Part shown: one piece after another, positions 22,431-33,966 of the stretch
Numbering within the stretch: the first letter of the stretch is position 1
How the letters are laid out: each line of letters starts with the position of its first letter
Source: Rachicladosporium sp. CCFEE 5018
Taxonomy: Eukaryota > Ascomycota > Dothideomycetes > Cladosporiales > Cladosporiaceae
Direction: 5' to 3'
Assembly (NCBI GenBank): GCA_002077045.2
Contig: KZ111154.1
Coordinates: 912,023-976,022, forward strand
DNA length: 64,000 nt
Translations under genes and position numbers: made by a program
Notes under the pieces: generated by a model
The model's database searches: none
The model's input: the letters and a program-made list of their open reading frames with translations, nothing else
Told to the model about the DNA's origin: nothing

Positions 22431-24494
22431 GTTGGTCGAGGCTGTACCAGGTTGTCGGTGGAAGAACTTCGATATTGCACGAACAGAGAGAGAGAGCTGG
22501 AAAATGCGTGACTTCCATGACTATTATACCCAACCGCTGTGCCATCTCCATGCCCTCACGGACACACACCATCTCCCCGTCTCATCTCTCCACAAACTCA
22601 TATGCGGAGGTGGTGCAGGCGATCTAAGCTCAGTTCGTCCCGGAGCAGTCGCGCCTTCTCTCCGAATTGATGCGGAAGGAAGGCGCGACTTGCCGGCCAC
22701 CCAGCTGCTGCACGCCGCACCTCACTTCATGCTTACGCTCGACAGCCCGACACGAGAGCGGAGCCGCGGTCCCGCATCCTCTCGATCTGTGCAGACTATT
22801 GTTGGTCGAGTCGTCTGGCCATATTCCAGGGCCTCGGGACTTGCCAGTGCATCCATGCCACGCGACTTGACAGTCACCCACGCGATCATCTCCGTTCACC
22901 GTGAGGCAACCGATCGGTGCACAGCGACCGAATGGCAGATGCCAACCATACCCGATCCTCCCTGCACCTTCTACGCGAGGACAGTCTCGTCTACGATTTC
23001 ACATTCCCCGCCCTCGCCCAATTGGAGAGATTCCACATCCTCACACTTCACGTGAACACGTGCTGCCCAAACGCGCTGCATAGGCGCCGTCAGCCATGCG
23101 GCTCCTTCAGTGTTGCAGAAGCGTAGCGAAATAGATTACTCGGGAGCACCAACCACACGGTATAGCAGGGTGCAGACCAACCTAGACTCAGCTCTTGCAG
23201 TCCAGTGACTTCAGAGTCATTGCCCTTCCAAACCTACCCACTCGCGTAGATACACACTCCGCATCTCTACTCGGCTCGCCCTACCGAAGTGCCCGCTCTT
23301 CTAGACTCATTTCCCCAGTATCGAATGCACCGCAGATCTTCATCAGCCACAAATCACTGATCACATGCTCAGCGATAGATTACAGATCTATCTTCGGCGG
23401 GGAGCCGCACGTGAGACCCTGCCAGCTGGTCTCGAATTGAGGATTAAGCTTTGCACGAGCTTCGTCTAAGGCTGTCACGATATCGACGCCAAGTAGGAAT
23501 CTCGCCCGTCGATTCCGTAGGATTTCTGGATATCCGCTCGAAGCGAAATCTCGTGCAATGGTAAGCAGGATCTCGCCTTCTCTGACGCATGTGAGTGGTG
23601 TCTTGATCTGTGCTACTGGGCGTCTCGTGTCCGATGGACCAATCGTTGTCATGCTTGCGGCTCAGTATGCACGATTCTGCTGAGCCTCGACCTTGCGATG
23701 CCTGTCGGCGGATCTGAGTCTTCACCTGACTTTCACCTGACTTGGACTGTGGCGCTTGCTTCTCGGAACGTCGGTCCTGACTACTTCTCGTTTGAGCATC
23801 TCCGTGATACGGCCATATGGAATCCAGACTACTCTACCAGCAGGGCACAGTATAATGTGGTGCATGCTCATTCTTAGACCTCGTGTCGCCTGCGGATCTT
23901 AGTCCAGTGGACCGCTATTCGTGGGCTCCCGGACATGTCTCCTCGCCACAAACCCCAGATTTCTGCGAAGCTCACACGATCAATGCAATCCAAGCCACTT
24001 GCTGTACGAAAACAGATCTGATGCTATCTTCGTCGGGACAGCATGCATGGAATCCGTAGTGGAAGCGAGCAGGACAGGCCCCAAGCTTTTCTTCCCCTTC
24101 TTCAGAGTTCAACAGGCCATTGGCACTCTTATCTGGGGCAGCAGACAAGGCAGCTGCCGTGAAGAGTCTCGCAGAGATGACGTCGGAGATGTTCATTGAC
24201 ATAGGCGGAGCTGACGATGTCGAGGGCACTCAATTCACATTCTCTCATTGGATGGATTCGAACACATTGCTTGCGGCCGGCGATATGGGCATGGGGGATC
24301 AACTGGCGGCGACTCGGAGTTCCGCCAATCGTCCACGAAGTTGGGGCTCGAGTCAGACTCCCGCTGCACACTTCAGCAACCAAAGAGGCACAAGCCATTT
24401 TGGCAAACATGCAATTGCTACAGATACGAGCGCACTCGTGTAGCTTTCCGGGTCCGCTTTTGCAATTTCACTTTCCACGCAAGTCCTCGCCAAC
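22431..24494. other. Long intergenic region, copy A, with one weak ORF
   Basis: About 2 kb upstream of the sugar porter. It contains a 90-codon minus-strand ORF (23380-23652, ATG at 23652) with no recognised domain; its counterpart in copy B is disrupted, so I do not call it a gene. The stretch 23920-24450 has no clear counterpart in copy B. A plus-strand open frame there (about 24120-24443) lacks a good start and family match. Nothing else was seen. Confidence 0.4.
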
Positions 24495-25410
24495 TCACAC
24501 GCTCTTCAGAAACTCCAGAACACCTGCATTGAACTCTTCGGAGAACTCAAGCTAGCAGCACAGTCAGCTTCCGATCGTGGCGGCACTATGGAACGTTACT
24601 CACTGAACAAGCATGTCCGCCTCTCGTGGTCCACCATCTACAGTCTGGGATAGCTCGCTCAAGCTGACTGCTCAACAGCACCGGTATGAGGATGTCCTCC
24701 ACCCCGGCCAGCACCATCACTTTACTAGGCGGCAGGTTCGCCAGCCCCTTCCCTTCTGCTGCAAGCTTGGCAAGAGCTGCGGTACTATCGAACGTCTGTA
24801 TGACATTCAGCTGCGCAAGATACTCGTCCAATGGCATAGTAAGGCGGTCCATCGCTTCATCGACCTCCTTCACTTCAGCCGGTCGATTCAAGAAGAACGG
24901 TACAGTGAACGCCCACAGGGTGACATCTTTCATGACGTCTCGAATGGACATTCGCTGCGCCATGTCCGCCCATAGTGCAAACATGCGGCTGCAAAAGAGC
25001 GAGGGTGCAGCGTAGGTACAACGAAAGCTAAGTGACAGGATTTCTCTTCCATTTGTAGAGCCGTTGGGGTAAGCCAGCGCGAGGCTCTGTGCGATCATGC
25101 CGCCCATTGAGATGCCGAGAAGATGGAACTTATCGATCTTCAGGATGGAAAGTAGTTCATGGAGATCAGCAGCCAAGAGCTCGGCCGTGTATGGCTTCTG
25201 ATCTTTCGCCCCGGGCAGTGAGGTGGTCTGACCGATTCCTCGGTTGTCGTAGGTTAGCACTTGATAGCCCGCGCCTGTGAACGCAGGCACTTGTGCATCC
25301 CAGGTTGAGACGTCATCGGCGAGGCCATTGATGAGGACGAGCCAGTGATGGGCATCCTGGCCAGAGATCTGGTAGTGGACGCTGAGCGAGGAAGTCGTCG
25401 CGAAAGGCAT
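24495..25410 (-). CDS. Alpha/beta hydrolase, copy A
   Basis: Homeolog of 11418-12336. Exons 24604-25410 and 24495-24551 flank a 52-nt intron and give 287 aa. The catalytic Ser (GISMGG), Asp (AGVEDILIP) and His (RGGHACS) are all present. The last exon encodes LEFSEEFNAGVLEFLKSV. The two introns differ in sequence while the short exon 2 is conserved, confirming that the exon is real. It lies in the same orientation as the HET gene, about 770 bp away. Confidence 0.88.
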
Positions 25411-26183
25411 ACTCGGGTGACCGCTTCTTGTCGTGCCAATTACTAGGAACGCACCGGGCTCCCGAATCGTGCTAAGCTAACCTCGATGGGGCGAATGATC
25501 ACAATTGGGCTCTCGAGTAGACTCGACTAACTTTCTGTCTGGCCACTCTCGTAGCAGTATCGTGAGGCTGGTAGATGGTTTTCGAGTGTACTGCGCGTGT
25601 TCTGTCGTATGACTTATACAGGCACAAGATCACGGCACTTCACCATGCTCTTTTCTCGATGTAGGCAAAATCAGTGCGATATCGAATGAGCGCTGACGTC
25701 TGTATAGTGCAAAGTGCGCGACATTGTTATTCGCTGCTAGCCTGGTGTCAAGCCCCGCATCCTCTTCTGCCCCTCCATACATACATGTAATATACACTTT
25801 GACGTTTGCTCAAGGAACAGGGATATGTTGGCACCACTTCATGGTCGAGTAACAACACTTGCTCAGCTGTCAAGATCGTACTGATTGTTCTCCTCGGTAA
25901 GAATGGTCCTCTGCTCAACCATTTTTGAAATGATGCTTCGTCTGCTCGATTGCTGGCTGTCGGACCTGCTCTCATGTCACTGACAGCGGGTGACACATCA
26001 CTGGGGACGTCCAAGTCGCTCTCGTTCGCATGAATGATAGGTGGGTATTATCCTGACAATTGGCTTGCCGATTCGGGGGATTGCTGCCCAACTCCAAGTC
26101 CAAGTGCTAATGGCTATATCGACATCTGAACGAGCAGATGAAGGTGAGACGCCATCCGCACTGAGTAGCAAAGTCAGTGCTTG
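25411..26183. other. Intergenic region, copy A
   Basis: Counterpart of 12337-13117. No gene was seen. Confidence 0.5.
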
Positions 26184-28581
26184 CTACTGATCTTGACCTT
26201 CAACTCTCCGTCTCTCCGCGATATCTTCAAGCGAACGTACAGAATTGTACGTTCTCCGGGCGAGTGCTTTTCGCTTGACATAGATCGAAATCGCCAGCAA
26301 AATCATGGTCAACAAAACCATAGCTGTCGCGAGCGATGTGACTATGATAAGTCCAAGTTTTTTCTGCATTGCGAACTTGACCGCTAAGCCAATCGATAAG
26401 GCCGAAGCGCTTGCACCGCCCAGAATTGCGACTCTTTTGTGGTACCGGGCCTCCACTGCAGATCGCTTGCAGAGCTCCGCGAGTGCCGGGGATATTTCTG
26501 AGACCGGTCGTCAGCTTGTCCGCACGGGTACAGAGATCTTGCTGGTATTCTACTTACGGTACTGAATATGGAAGTGGTGCTGCTCCGTGATCGCACTGAA
26601 TGCCAGTCCGCTGTCGTCTTCCGGTCTAGACCGCCAAAGTTCCACGGGCGCACAATAGATTAGCTCCGTCCTCGGAGGCATTCCGACACGATGGCCTACA
26701 GACGGAGCCTCATGTCTGTCGTACCGTGGTGTGTAGAAGCAAGCAGCTCGCCTAACCCCTGGCCGCAGGAAAGTTTTGCTGACCATGAGGTAGGTCGAAA
26801 CATCTTCTGGATGATCGAGATTTATGTGAGGCCCGTCGGACTGCGATACCTTGGCAGTGTAGCACTTGTCCGTGTCCTCGAAGTACAGTTGCAGACCAGA
26901 TCTGAGAGGCATTCGAGCTTTATGCACATATACCCATGTGTCAGAAGTCGCCTCCTGGCTATTGGAGACAAATGTAAAGCCGTTAGACTCCCGGAGACAC
27001 ATGTTATCGAAGCCGAGGGGCTGGACTACCTCTGCAGGAACCCATCTACTTTCAGGTTTGTCCTCTCGGACAAGCCTCTTCCCGGGAATGAGGAAGAAAG
27101 ATATCGGTATGCTTGGCAAACTACAGCAGAGCGCTTCGATCATCTCTTCGAAGCTTTGGAGCATCAAAAGTGGACGATTGTCAAAGTTCATGATGTTCGC
27201 GATGATCAGGGGAAGATCTTCCGGCTTACTTGTCGATCGTGCAGCAAGTTCGTTCCACACTGAGACAAAGCTGTGGTTCTGGCGAAAAGGGGACCATAGC
27301 GGCTTCCAGACTCTGGTCATCATGGAATGCAGGAACTTGCCGTCGAGCATGCATTGTTGAGACAAGGAGTTTCCTTGTGACACTGTGCTTGCACGAGACT
27401 TCGTATCTTCCTGGGTCGTCGGCCCTGCTTGTGGCTTCGATCCTTCGGCGGAGATCAAATCTGCTCTTCCGCGCACACTATCGTCGATAACAGCTGTGAC
27501 TTCGCATGCGCTTGCACTGACGACCAAAAGAGCATCCTTGAAAACTATGGTAAGCGACAAAGGGAGCTGTCCTTCCTGGAACGTCCAGCTCCGAGACATC
27601 CACGCACTGCAGGCTATCCGAGCACACATTCCGTTGGGCGACATTTGCGTATAGTTCAGGCTTATCAGCTCAGCGTCCCACACCAAGCCCGTCTCAGCTC
27701 CTTTGTAGATGGACGCCATCTTGTCGATCTGTTCGGCTCGATGAAGTCGATCATTCTGCCCAACTGGAATACACAGCGTATCTACCCAGAACAAGGCTCC
27801 TTTCTGGGGTCTCGAGCGCGGAGACAGAGTTTCGAGGTCATTCAGAGTTATCCCCATGGTTGCTGAAGAACGCGGAGACACGTCTTTGAGAGCATTCAGC
27901 GTCACCTCCAGGCGTTTGATCTGACAAAGTGGAAGCGCGTTCTCGTGTGGATTGCCGAATCCATCAGCCCAAACATGCGAAAGTGCCGCGTATCGTAGTC
28001 CCTGACGACGTCGATGCACACACAGCTTGCGCGAAGATTCGTCTCCTTCCGCTCACCGCAATCGAGATAAGTGGAATGTCGCCAGCGCGAATCGTATCGA
28101 TAAGTTCTTGGTATGGAGTAGCCACCATTGCACACTTGCATCCATCACTCGTGTGCCTTGGTTGATAGTTTGACAGGTCCACGTTAAAGGCAACGCATTT
28201 TGGCTCGTGTCTGCAGCGCTGGTGATCTTCCTGACGGCTGTGTGATCGCTCGAATTTTGACATGTAGACGAATGTGGCCAACGGGTAGGTTCTAGCAAAG
28301 TACTCGATACGATGGAAGCACCAGCCATTGGCGAGCATTCTAGCTTTGGCAACTTGTGTGTCTTGTCGGCTCGAGAAGTCGTCCAGACGGCGTTCAACAT
28401 CGTCCCGATGGCTGGGCGGATCGTGTTGCCTGGCATTGCTACGCCGTTTACCAGTCCACTGTCGGCCCCAGAGAGCTCCTACATTGCCTAATTCAATATC
28501 TACGTCTCCAGACGAGGTGGTGGGGCGGCCAGCCAACTCCTGACATCGTCCTGCTCGTGGCGTGGGCGACAGGCTCGGCAT
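26184..28581 (-). pseudogene. HET-domain protein with C-terminal membrane helices, copy A (frameshifted)
   Basis: A heterokaryon-incompatibility (HET) domain protein. Exon 1 is 26558-28581 and exon 2 is 26184-26497, with a 60-nt intron. Relative to 37949-39432 there is one extra C in the TTCC at 28047-28050, which shifts the frame at about codon 178 and stops it soon after. The intended product would be about 778 aa. Motifs after the shift are intact: YAALSHVWADG, FWVDTLCIP, IYKGAETGLVWD and MSRSWTFQEG. A Cys/His-rich segment lies before it (CRHEP, then DGCKC). Exon 2 adds two transmembrane helices, unusual for a HET protein. The frameshift may be a real null allele or a sequencing error, since the rest of the frame has not decayed. 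Confidence 0.8.
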
Positions 28582-29384
28582 GACTGATCATGACCTTTGG
28601 CATGATCCATGGTTGAACAGAAGGATGGAGGTAGATCTGACATTATCAAAGAGGTCAACTTGGCTCAGCCTTGCACAAAGGCGTTTGAGGCGTTCGGGAC
28701 AGCATTGTGGTGGCGCACCCTCGTCTGCAAAGGTTATTTCGGATCGTTTGGCTACGGTGTTCACTACTCTAGCGACTGAGATACCATTGATCCCGAAGAC
28801 TCTGTGCCCAAGTACTGATCAATCAACGAGGCATCAGTCTGGTATTGTCAACAATGTGAAGTCGACGCGTGCTGTTTCGGGCTCGCTGTGAGATCCTGCG
28901 GGACACTATTGCTCTGGGAGCAGGTGACAAGATGTTGGAATGAATGAAGAGAGAGGGGCAATCTTCGAAAGACACAGTAGATCATGAAATACTCCTCAAC
29001 ATTAGTATGGTGCCCACGAGTCCCTCATCGGATGGGAGATGGCTGGGCTGTGGACTTTAGGAAAGCAATCGTGATCAGTCACATTCCGTCCCTGTGCAGC
29101 CATTACGGACGCGAGACGGCCAATGAGAAGTCTCCAGTAGATGAGCAGCGACTGATCCACGTGACAGCATATCGCGTTGTATAAGGCAAGGTGGCGTGCG
29201 AGGGAAAGCTAGGTAACTAGGAAATGTACGTCGGCGTAGCCGGACGCCCCTCTTCACAGACCCCCACCCACTAGACGTCGTCGCCCACCACCTCTCATCA
29301 TAAATTAGCAGCCATATGATCACTGATATAGCTGTAGCAAAGTATGTAGCCTGGCCACTTATCTACTCTATCCTCCCCGCGATC
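28582..29384. other. Divergent promoter region, HET/SH3BGR-like
   Basis: About 800 bp between divergently transcribed genes, well conserved with 39433-40235. It may hold both promoters and UTRs. No further gene was seen. Confidence 0.5.
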
Positions 29385-30405
29385 ATGACCACCGCCTCCC
29401 CCGCCTCCCAAGACCTCTCCGCCCTCGACGCCGACCCCCGTCTCTTCCTCTACACGTCCCTCACAGCCGGCAGCTCGCACATCATAACCGCCACCTCGCG
29501 CCTCGAAACAATCCTCAAAGCCAATCGCATACCCTTCACAGCCATAGACACCGCCACAGACGAGAAGGCGCGAAGATTATGGGGTCGACGGGCGGGGAAT
29601 AAGAAGTTGCCTGGACTAGTGAAGGAGGGGTTCGTGCTTGGGGTGTGTGAGTTCGCGTGACTGCTACGTGAAATGGAGTGTTGTATCTGACAGGGCTTGA
29701 CAGGATCTAGAGCAGATTGAGGAGTGGAATGAGTATGGCGAGTTGAAGGAGAATATTGGGCCTGTGCCGCCTGCTGCTGGTCCTGCGCCTGCACCATCAC
29801 TCCTCAACAAACCTGGAGCTGCGGGAGGGATGGGTATGGGTCGAGGCAAGATCCCTCTTCCAAGACCAGGCATAGATGACTCGAAAATGCGGCCGTTGCC
29901 TGGGGCGGCTGAGATTAAAGCTCGCAATGCTTCGAAGGCTGAGCCTGCGCCTAAAGCTGAGACGAAGCCAGCGAGTGACGAGAACGCAAAGCCGGAGACT
30001 TCGGGCGCAGCACCAGCGGAGAAGGAGCAGAGTATCAATCCCGCGAAAGCATTGCTCGGCGAACAAAGCAACGCGAAGTATGACCATCTCAGCGCGCCAG
30101 CAAGTGCAATGCAATCTGGGAGTGCAACCCCGGCTGCTGCGAAGGAGGATGCTGAGGAGTGCGACGATGCAACGGAGGAGGCTAGTGAAGGGAAGGAGAG
30201 CAAGACTGCGGCCGAATCAGATGTGAGTGAGACGAAGGTTGCTTCGTTGCCAGCGAAGAATGCGGACGACGAGGATGAGGAGGAGGAAGATGAGGAGGAA
30301 AGTGCAGCGAAGGGCGTCCAGGATCTACAGCTCGGCGAGGGCAAGAAAGCGAACGAGCAGACGGCGAAGGAGCCGGAAGACGCAGGGACGAGTGTGGAGG
30401 ATTGA
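29385..30405 (+). CDS. SH3BGR-like thioredoxin-fold protein with acidic tail, copy A
   Basis: Two exons, 29385-29642 and 29704-30405 (intron GTGTGT...TTGACAG), encode 319 aa. Residues about 15-95 match the SH3-domain-binding glutamic-acid-rich (SH3BGR) type of glutaredoxin-like fold: an LYTSLTAG strand, a helix ETILKANRIPF, TAIDTATDEKARRLW, NKKLPGLVKEGFVLG and then LEQIEEWNEYGEL across the splice junction. There is no CxxC redox pair, as is usual for this family. The rest is a low-complexity Ala/Glu/Lys region with a KIPLPRPGIDD segment and a strongly acidic run (EDEEEEDEEE), probably disordered. The translation start is taken at the ATG at 29385; an upstream in-frame ATG at 29316 would add a stretch that looks like leader. 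It converges on the Pta1 gene 180 bp away. Confidence 0.82.
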
Positions 30406-30584
30406 GTGCGATAGCATTGTGTAGCGCAGTCTCGTTACGATACCATTGGCCAGGAGCAAATCTCTCGTCTTGCATGGCTGCACTGTACATCTTCTACATA
30501 GCGATTATGCACGTTGCCAAGAGATCTCCGAGCATGGAGATTAGCGAAGCATGTCCAGCAACTATTCGCCACTCTCTCTCGGCA

Positions 30585-32888
30585 CTACGTAGCCCCCTCA
30601 CTCTTCACCTCCCTTCGCACCTCTCCATTCGCCTCCGCTTTCGCTTCGCCACCAAGACCAGCATTCACCACATCCGGTCTCCACTTCCCCAGATGCTTTC
30701 CCGCTAATGCCCTCGCATCCTCATTACTCCGCCAAAGACTCTCCAGAGCATCCAGCGCCAGCTCCCGCACAGGTGGTCTGAACATAACCAGATACAATAG
30801 CGCCTGTACAACCAGACCCACGCGCTCCGGATCGTCAGCCACTCGCTCTATCCGCGGAAAGATACCGGCGGGGAGTGAAGGGATCTCGGACAGTAGCCTG
30901 ATCAAGATTTTGTTATCTTTCGTGTCGAGATAAGGGATCAACGAATCCAGCAGCCGCAGCGTGAGGGCTGTGTAAGTGGGCGTCTGCTCCTCTGGCGGTG
31001 ATGTTGCATTACCAGTCCCATTCGACGCCTCAGGAGGGTGAGCGGCACGGTAAGCAAGGGTATCGCAGTACCACTCCTCGCTCAACCACGCAATAGCGAC
31101 ATTTATCCGTCGCCGGAAGTCTTCCATGATGTAACTCAGGAGCGTCTCGCGGATGCGGGAGGAGAGATTGTGAGGTGGTGCTTTAATGAGGCTACGGTCG
31201 CCGTTCTCTTGCTTCGAGTCGGAAGAGTCATCGCTGAGGCCAAACGATGCGCGTGTCGCGATCCGAGTAAGTAGTGTGATCCAGTGGTCTCTATCGTGCG
31301 CTGTGCTCGTAGAGCGGGTGAAGCCCTTACTTACTTCAGCCTTCTTGGCGGGTTTAACCTTAGCTTCTTCGTCTAGTTCGCGGAGCGTGGAGAAGACTCG
31401 CACCAGAGCGGTCTTAGTGTACTCTTCCTTCTCAAAGTCGTCCATCGGAGGCGGCGCTGGGAGTTTGAATGGCCCGATAGCTATGCCCGGACCGGCGATG
31501 TCTTCCGGTGGCATCTGGTCGAGGGGATTCATGACTTGCTCTACGTCGCCTTCTTGGAAGGCGGAGGCTGGGTCGTAGTCGTCCTCGTCGTCTCCGAGTA
31601 TCCCACGGGCTGCTGATCGTGCATCTGGGGGTGGCGGTCGGCTAAGGTTGAGAAGGCGCTCTGAAATGATCTTTTTTGCTGCGACGAACTTTGCCGGATC
31701 TATCGACGGCAGCAGGGGTGGTACGAGCTGGGCAACGTAGGGTAGCGGTATTTGCTCGACGTGAAAGCTCGTTACTGCCCTGTCATTTGAGAGCGTGAAG
31801 AGCCGTGCCAAGGTCGATCCTGGTGGTATGTACGTCGGTATTGGTGGTGTGTGTTGTGCATTGCTCGTGCCGTTGACCGTCGCTCCTTCAATGCGCTGCC
31901 GCTTGACATCGTCCAAGCCATCTGTGGGCTCGTCCGGTGCAGGACGCTTGAGCTGCTTCGTCTCTGTGAAAGCTTGGGCAAGCAGAGCACGAAGTCGGTC
32001 GACATGCTGCATTATCCGTCCGGCCAGATTGTTCTGTGGGTTCCGCTTCATTGCATTGAGCAAAAACGACATTGTCGTCCTCGTCATGCTCCGCACAGCG
32101 ACCTTGTCCTTCCCTGACGCTGTCCCACTTGCCAGCTTGAGCGGATTGAAATTCAGCACAGTCCCCAGTATCTTACTTCCCACACTCGGCCGTCTCTGCA
32201 CAATCGTCGCCAGCGCATTCAATGTGGCTGTCACTAGTAGAGCGTCCACAGAGTTCTCCTGTAGTACGAACATCAAGCGATCCAGCAGCCCGCTCGCCTC
32301 AGCCTCCAGATTCCCGACCTTCAACACGCCATGCTCACTAGGAACGAGCGCGAGACTGATCTCATTCTGCTCCTGCCGTCTCGGGTCCGCTACAAGTCCC
32401 GCAGTCTGCACCTGCACCACGATCGCAGCAAACTTGACACAGCAGATCTGCACTCCTGCGGGTCCAGCATCCATGCGCTGGAGAATGCTAGACTTGATCG
32501 CACCCATCATTCCCCACATCTCCTCGTCTGAGGTATTCATCACGTGTCTGAAGACCAGCGGGTAGACACTTGCTGCGCATTGTACGGCGCTCTTGACCAC
32601 TGCTGGGTCCTCCTCCTGCCCAAGCTCCAGCTTCCGACATAGGTAGCTTTTCAATGTGCTCATCACGCTGCTGCTGCCAATGACCTTCTCTTTCTGCCCT
32701 GCGCTGAACACTGGAGAGGCAAATGCCTCGGCGAGGAAGTCGGCACCCCATCTTCGCTGCTCGACTGGAGTGGCAGGTCCGACTACGGGCAGCACACCGG
32801 GGATGACTTGGGGGTAGATAGATGGGTCGCGGAGGCAGATGTCACGTGCGGAGCTCAGTTGCTTCACGACGTCCGCCGGCGAGCCCAT
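30585..32888 (-). CDS. PTA1: Pta1/symplekin, mRNA 3'-end processing factor, copy A
   Basis: A scaffold subunit of the cleavage and polyadenylation factor in the nucleus. Single exon, 767 aa from the ATG at 32888. The N-terminal 300 residues are alpha-helical HEAT-like repeats of the symplekin/Pta1 N-terminal domain (QLSSARDICLRDPSIYPQVIPGVL, KSYLCRKLELGQEEDPAVVKSAVQCAASVYPL and so on). A charged linker with a KRQR stretch and an Asp-rich DDEDDYDPASAF segment follow, then a conserved C-terminal part (DHWITLLTRIATRASFGL, DFRRRINVAIAWLSEEWYCDTL). The frame extends upstream only with non-ATG codons. A GTAAGT-like sequence near 31330 lies in frame in conserved coding sequence and is not taken as an intron. 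Confidence 0.87.
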   Translation of the reverse strand: MGSPADVVKQLSSARDICLRDPSIYPQVIPGVLPVVGPATPVEQRRWGADFLAEAFASPVFSAGQKEKVIGSSSVMSTLKSYLCRKLELGQEEDPAVVKSAVQCAASVYPLVFRHVMNTSDEEMWGMMGAIKSSILQRMDAGPAGVQICCVKFAAIVVQVQTAGLVADPRRQEQNEISLALVPSEHGVLKVGNLEAEASGLLDRLMFVLQENSVDALLVTATLNALATIVQRRPSVGSKILGTVLNFNPLKLASGTASGKDKVAVRSMTRTTMSFLLNAMKRNPQNNLAGRIMQHVDRLRALLAQAFTETKQLKRPAPDEPTDGLDDVKRQRIEGATVNGTSNAQHTPPIPTYIPPGSTLARLFTLSNDRAVTSFHVEQIPLPYVAQLVPPLLPSIDPAKFVAAKKIISERLLNLSRPPPPDARSAARGILGDDEDDYDPASAFQEGDVEQVMNPLDQMPPEDIAGPGIAIGPFKLPAPPPMDDFEKEEYTKTALVRVFSTLRELDEEAKVKPAKKAEVSKGFTRSTSTAHDRDHWITLLTRIATRASFGLSDDSSDSKQENGDRSLIKAPPHNLSSRIRETLLSYIMEDFRRRINVAIAWLSEEWYCDTLAYRAAHPPEASNGTGNATSPPEEQTPTYTALTLRLLDSLIPYLDTKDNKILIRLLSEIPSLPAGIFPRIERVADDPERVGLVVQALLYLVMFRPPVRELALDALESLWRSNEDARALAGKHLGKWRPDVVNAGLGGEAKAEANGEVRREVKSEGAT

Positions 32889-33330
32889 GGTGGATTGCAA
32901 CGACGACCCAGCGAGACGGCACACCCTCCTAGACGCGGGCAAGTAACAATTACCAGCGCACTCGCTCAACGAAGCACGCTCAAAGCTCTACGGAAGGCAA
33001 GGGAAAGAAAGATCGGGTGTGCGACTGATCATGTCGGGGTGTGTCCTAGTGAGGTGTGGTCGACGTCGGTAGTGCACTCGCTGTCGTGGGAAGGTGACGA
33101 GTGGAAGCTTAGACGGAGGTGAAGAGGGAGAAGGCGGGTCGGTCGAAGTATGTGCACGAGATATTGGGTAGTCAATAGTGAGGTCGAGATCCGGCATCGC
33201 GTTCTCTCATCGCGCATGCGCAGCTTTCGGCCTAGTCCGGCGCTAGTATCTCTCGCAGCAGCAGTAGTCACTACACATTGAACGAGCAGACGATTGCGCC
33301 TACAGCCTCAGACCACTCATATTCGCCATC
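32889..33330. other. Divergent promoter region, PTA1/COA3
   Basis: About 440 bp between divergent start codons, highly conserved with 43740-44182. No gene was seen. Confidence 0.55.
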
Positions 33331-33703
33331 ATGCCTCTAGGACGGTACGGAAGGTTCTCGAGAAGAGATGTGCCATTCACTGACGGATCTTAGAGTCCCC
33401 CAGTCTTCCTACTACGACGCCCAGAACCGCCCCACAGCAGCCCTCTACCGAGCACGACAGCCATACCTCATCCGGAATACGATAACGGGACTATGTATCA
33501 TGGGCTTCGTGGCTGGCGTTTGTACGTCTGCCGATATCATGAGGCAGTGGACTACGAAAATGGACTAACGCTTCAATCAAGATAGCTACACCATCCGAGC
33601 AATAGGACAGGACGACTTCAGCGATATACCCATGCCGGATGCGCCTGTACAGAGCGGAGCATTAGTGGGGAGTTCAGGGAGTGCGCCGGCAAAAAAGCAA
33701 TGA
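33331..33703 (+). CDS. COA3: COA3, cytochrome c oxidase assembly factor, copy A
   Basis: A small mitochondrial inner-membrane protein that helps COX1 translation and assembly. Three exons, 33331-33344 (only 14 nt), 33394-33521 and 33582-33703, join to 87 aa: MPLGR joined to VPQSSYYDAQNRPTAALYRARQ, a membrane helix NTITGLCIMGFVAGVYSYTI, then AIGQDDFSDIPMPDAPV and a short tail. The YxxxxRP...YRxRQPYLIRN segment before the helix is the family signature. Intron 2 interrupts the helix (GTACGT donor, GGACTAACG branch). Automatic ORF calling would misplace the start because the first exon is so short. Confidence 0.92.
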
Positions 33704-33966
33704 TGAGCGGTCCAGGAAGAGGTGATCGACAAAGAATTGTACAGGGCATAGGGATGATTGCATGGGCAGCGTTGGGGCACGTGAAGCCGGATGGGCATAT
33801 ACATGTGTTATGCCGGAAGATAGCGCTTCACTGGGCACGACACGGAACATTCAGGCCAGTGGTGCAAGACATCGAGACCGCAATGCACGGGTAGAATATG
33901 GTTGTTCAGTGTTCTTTGATCATATGTACACTCTACACTCCCAGCCTTGCCCTACCTACACAAACC

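Larger units (their letters stand above)
13805..26770. repeat. Copy A of the locus duplicated in 1190-13704
   Basis: Collinear with contig 2 from its first base. It is about 450 bp longer, mainly from intergenic insertions and one extra intron. In this haplotype the sequence continues without interruption into the HET gene and onward, so contig 3 is the longer and more informative version. Confidence 0.85.

Noticed and set aside
24120..24443. Plus-strand ORF in the copy A-specific insertion (GAADKAAAVKSLAEMTSEMF...)
   Set aside because: It has no ATG near the start, no family match and no counterpart in copy B, so coding cannot be claimed.
1190..26770. True tandem duplication of a 12.5 kb gene block
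   Set aside because: Every boundary is a 100-N gap, the contigs overlap in ways a real tandem repeat would not, and the second block pair shows the same pattern. Unmerged haplotypes explain it better.
31320..31370. GTAAGT-like donor inside PTA1 as an intron
   Set aside because: Splicing the nearest 44-nt interval would break the frame in both copies, and the unspliced sequence reads through conserved residues (DHWITLLTRIATR).
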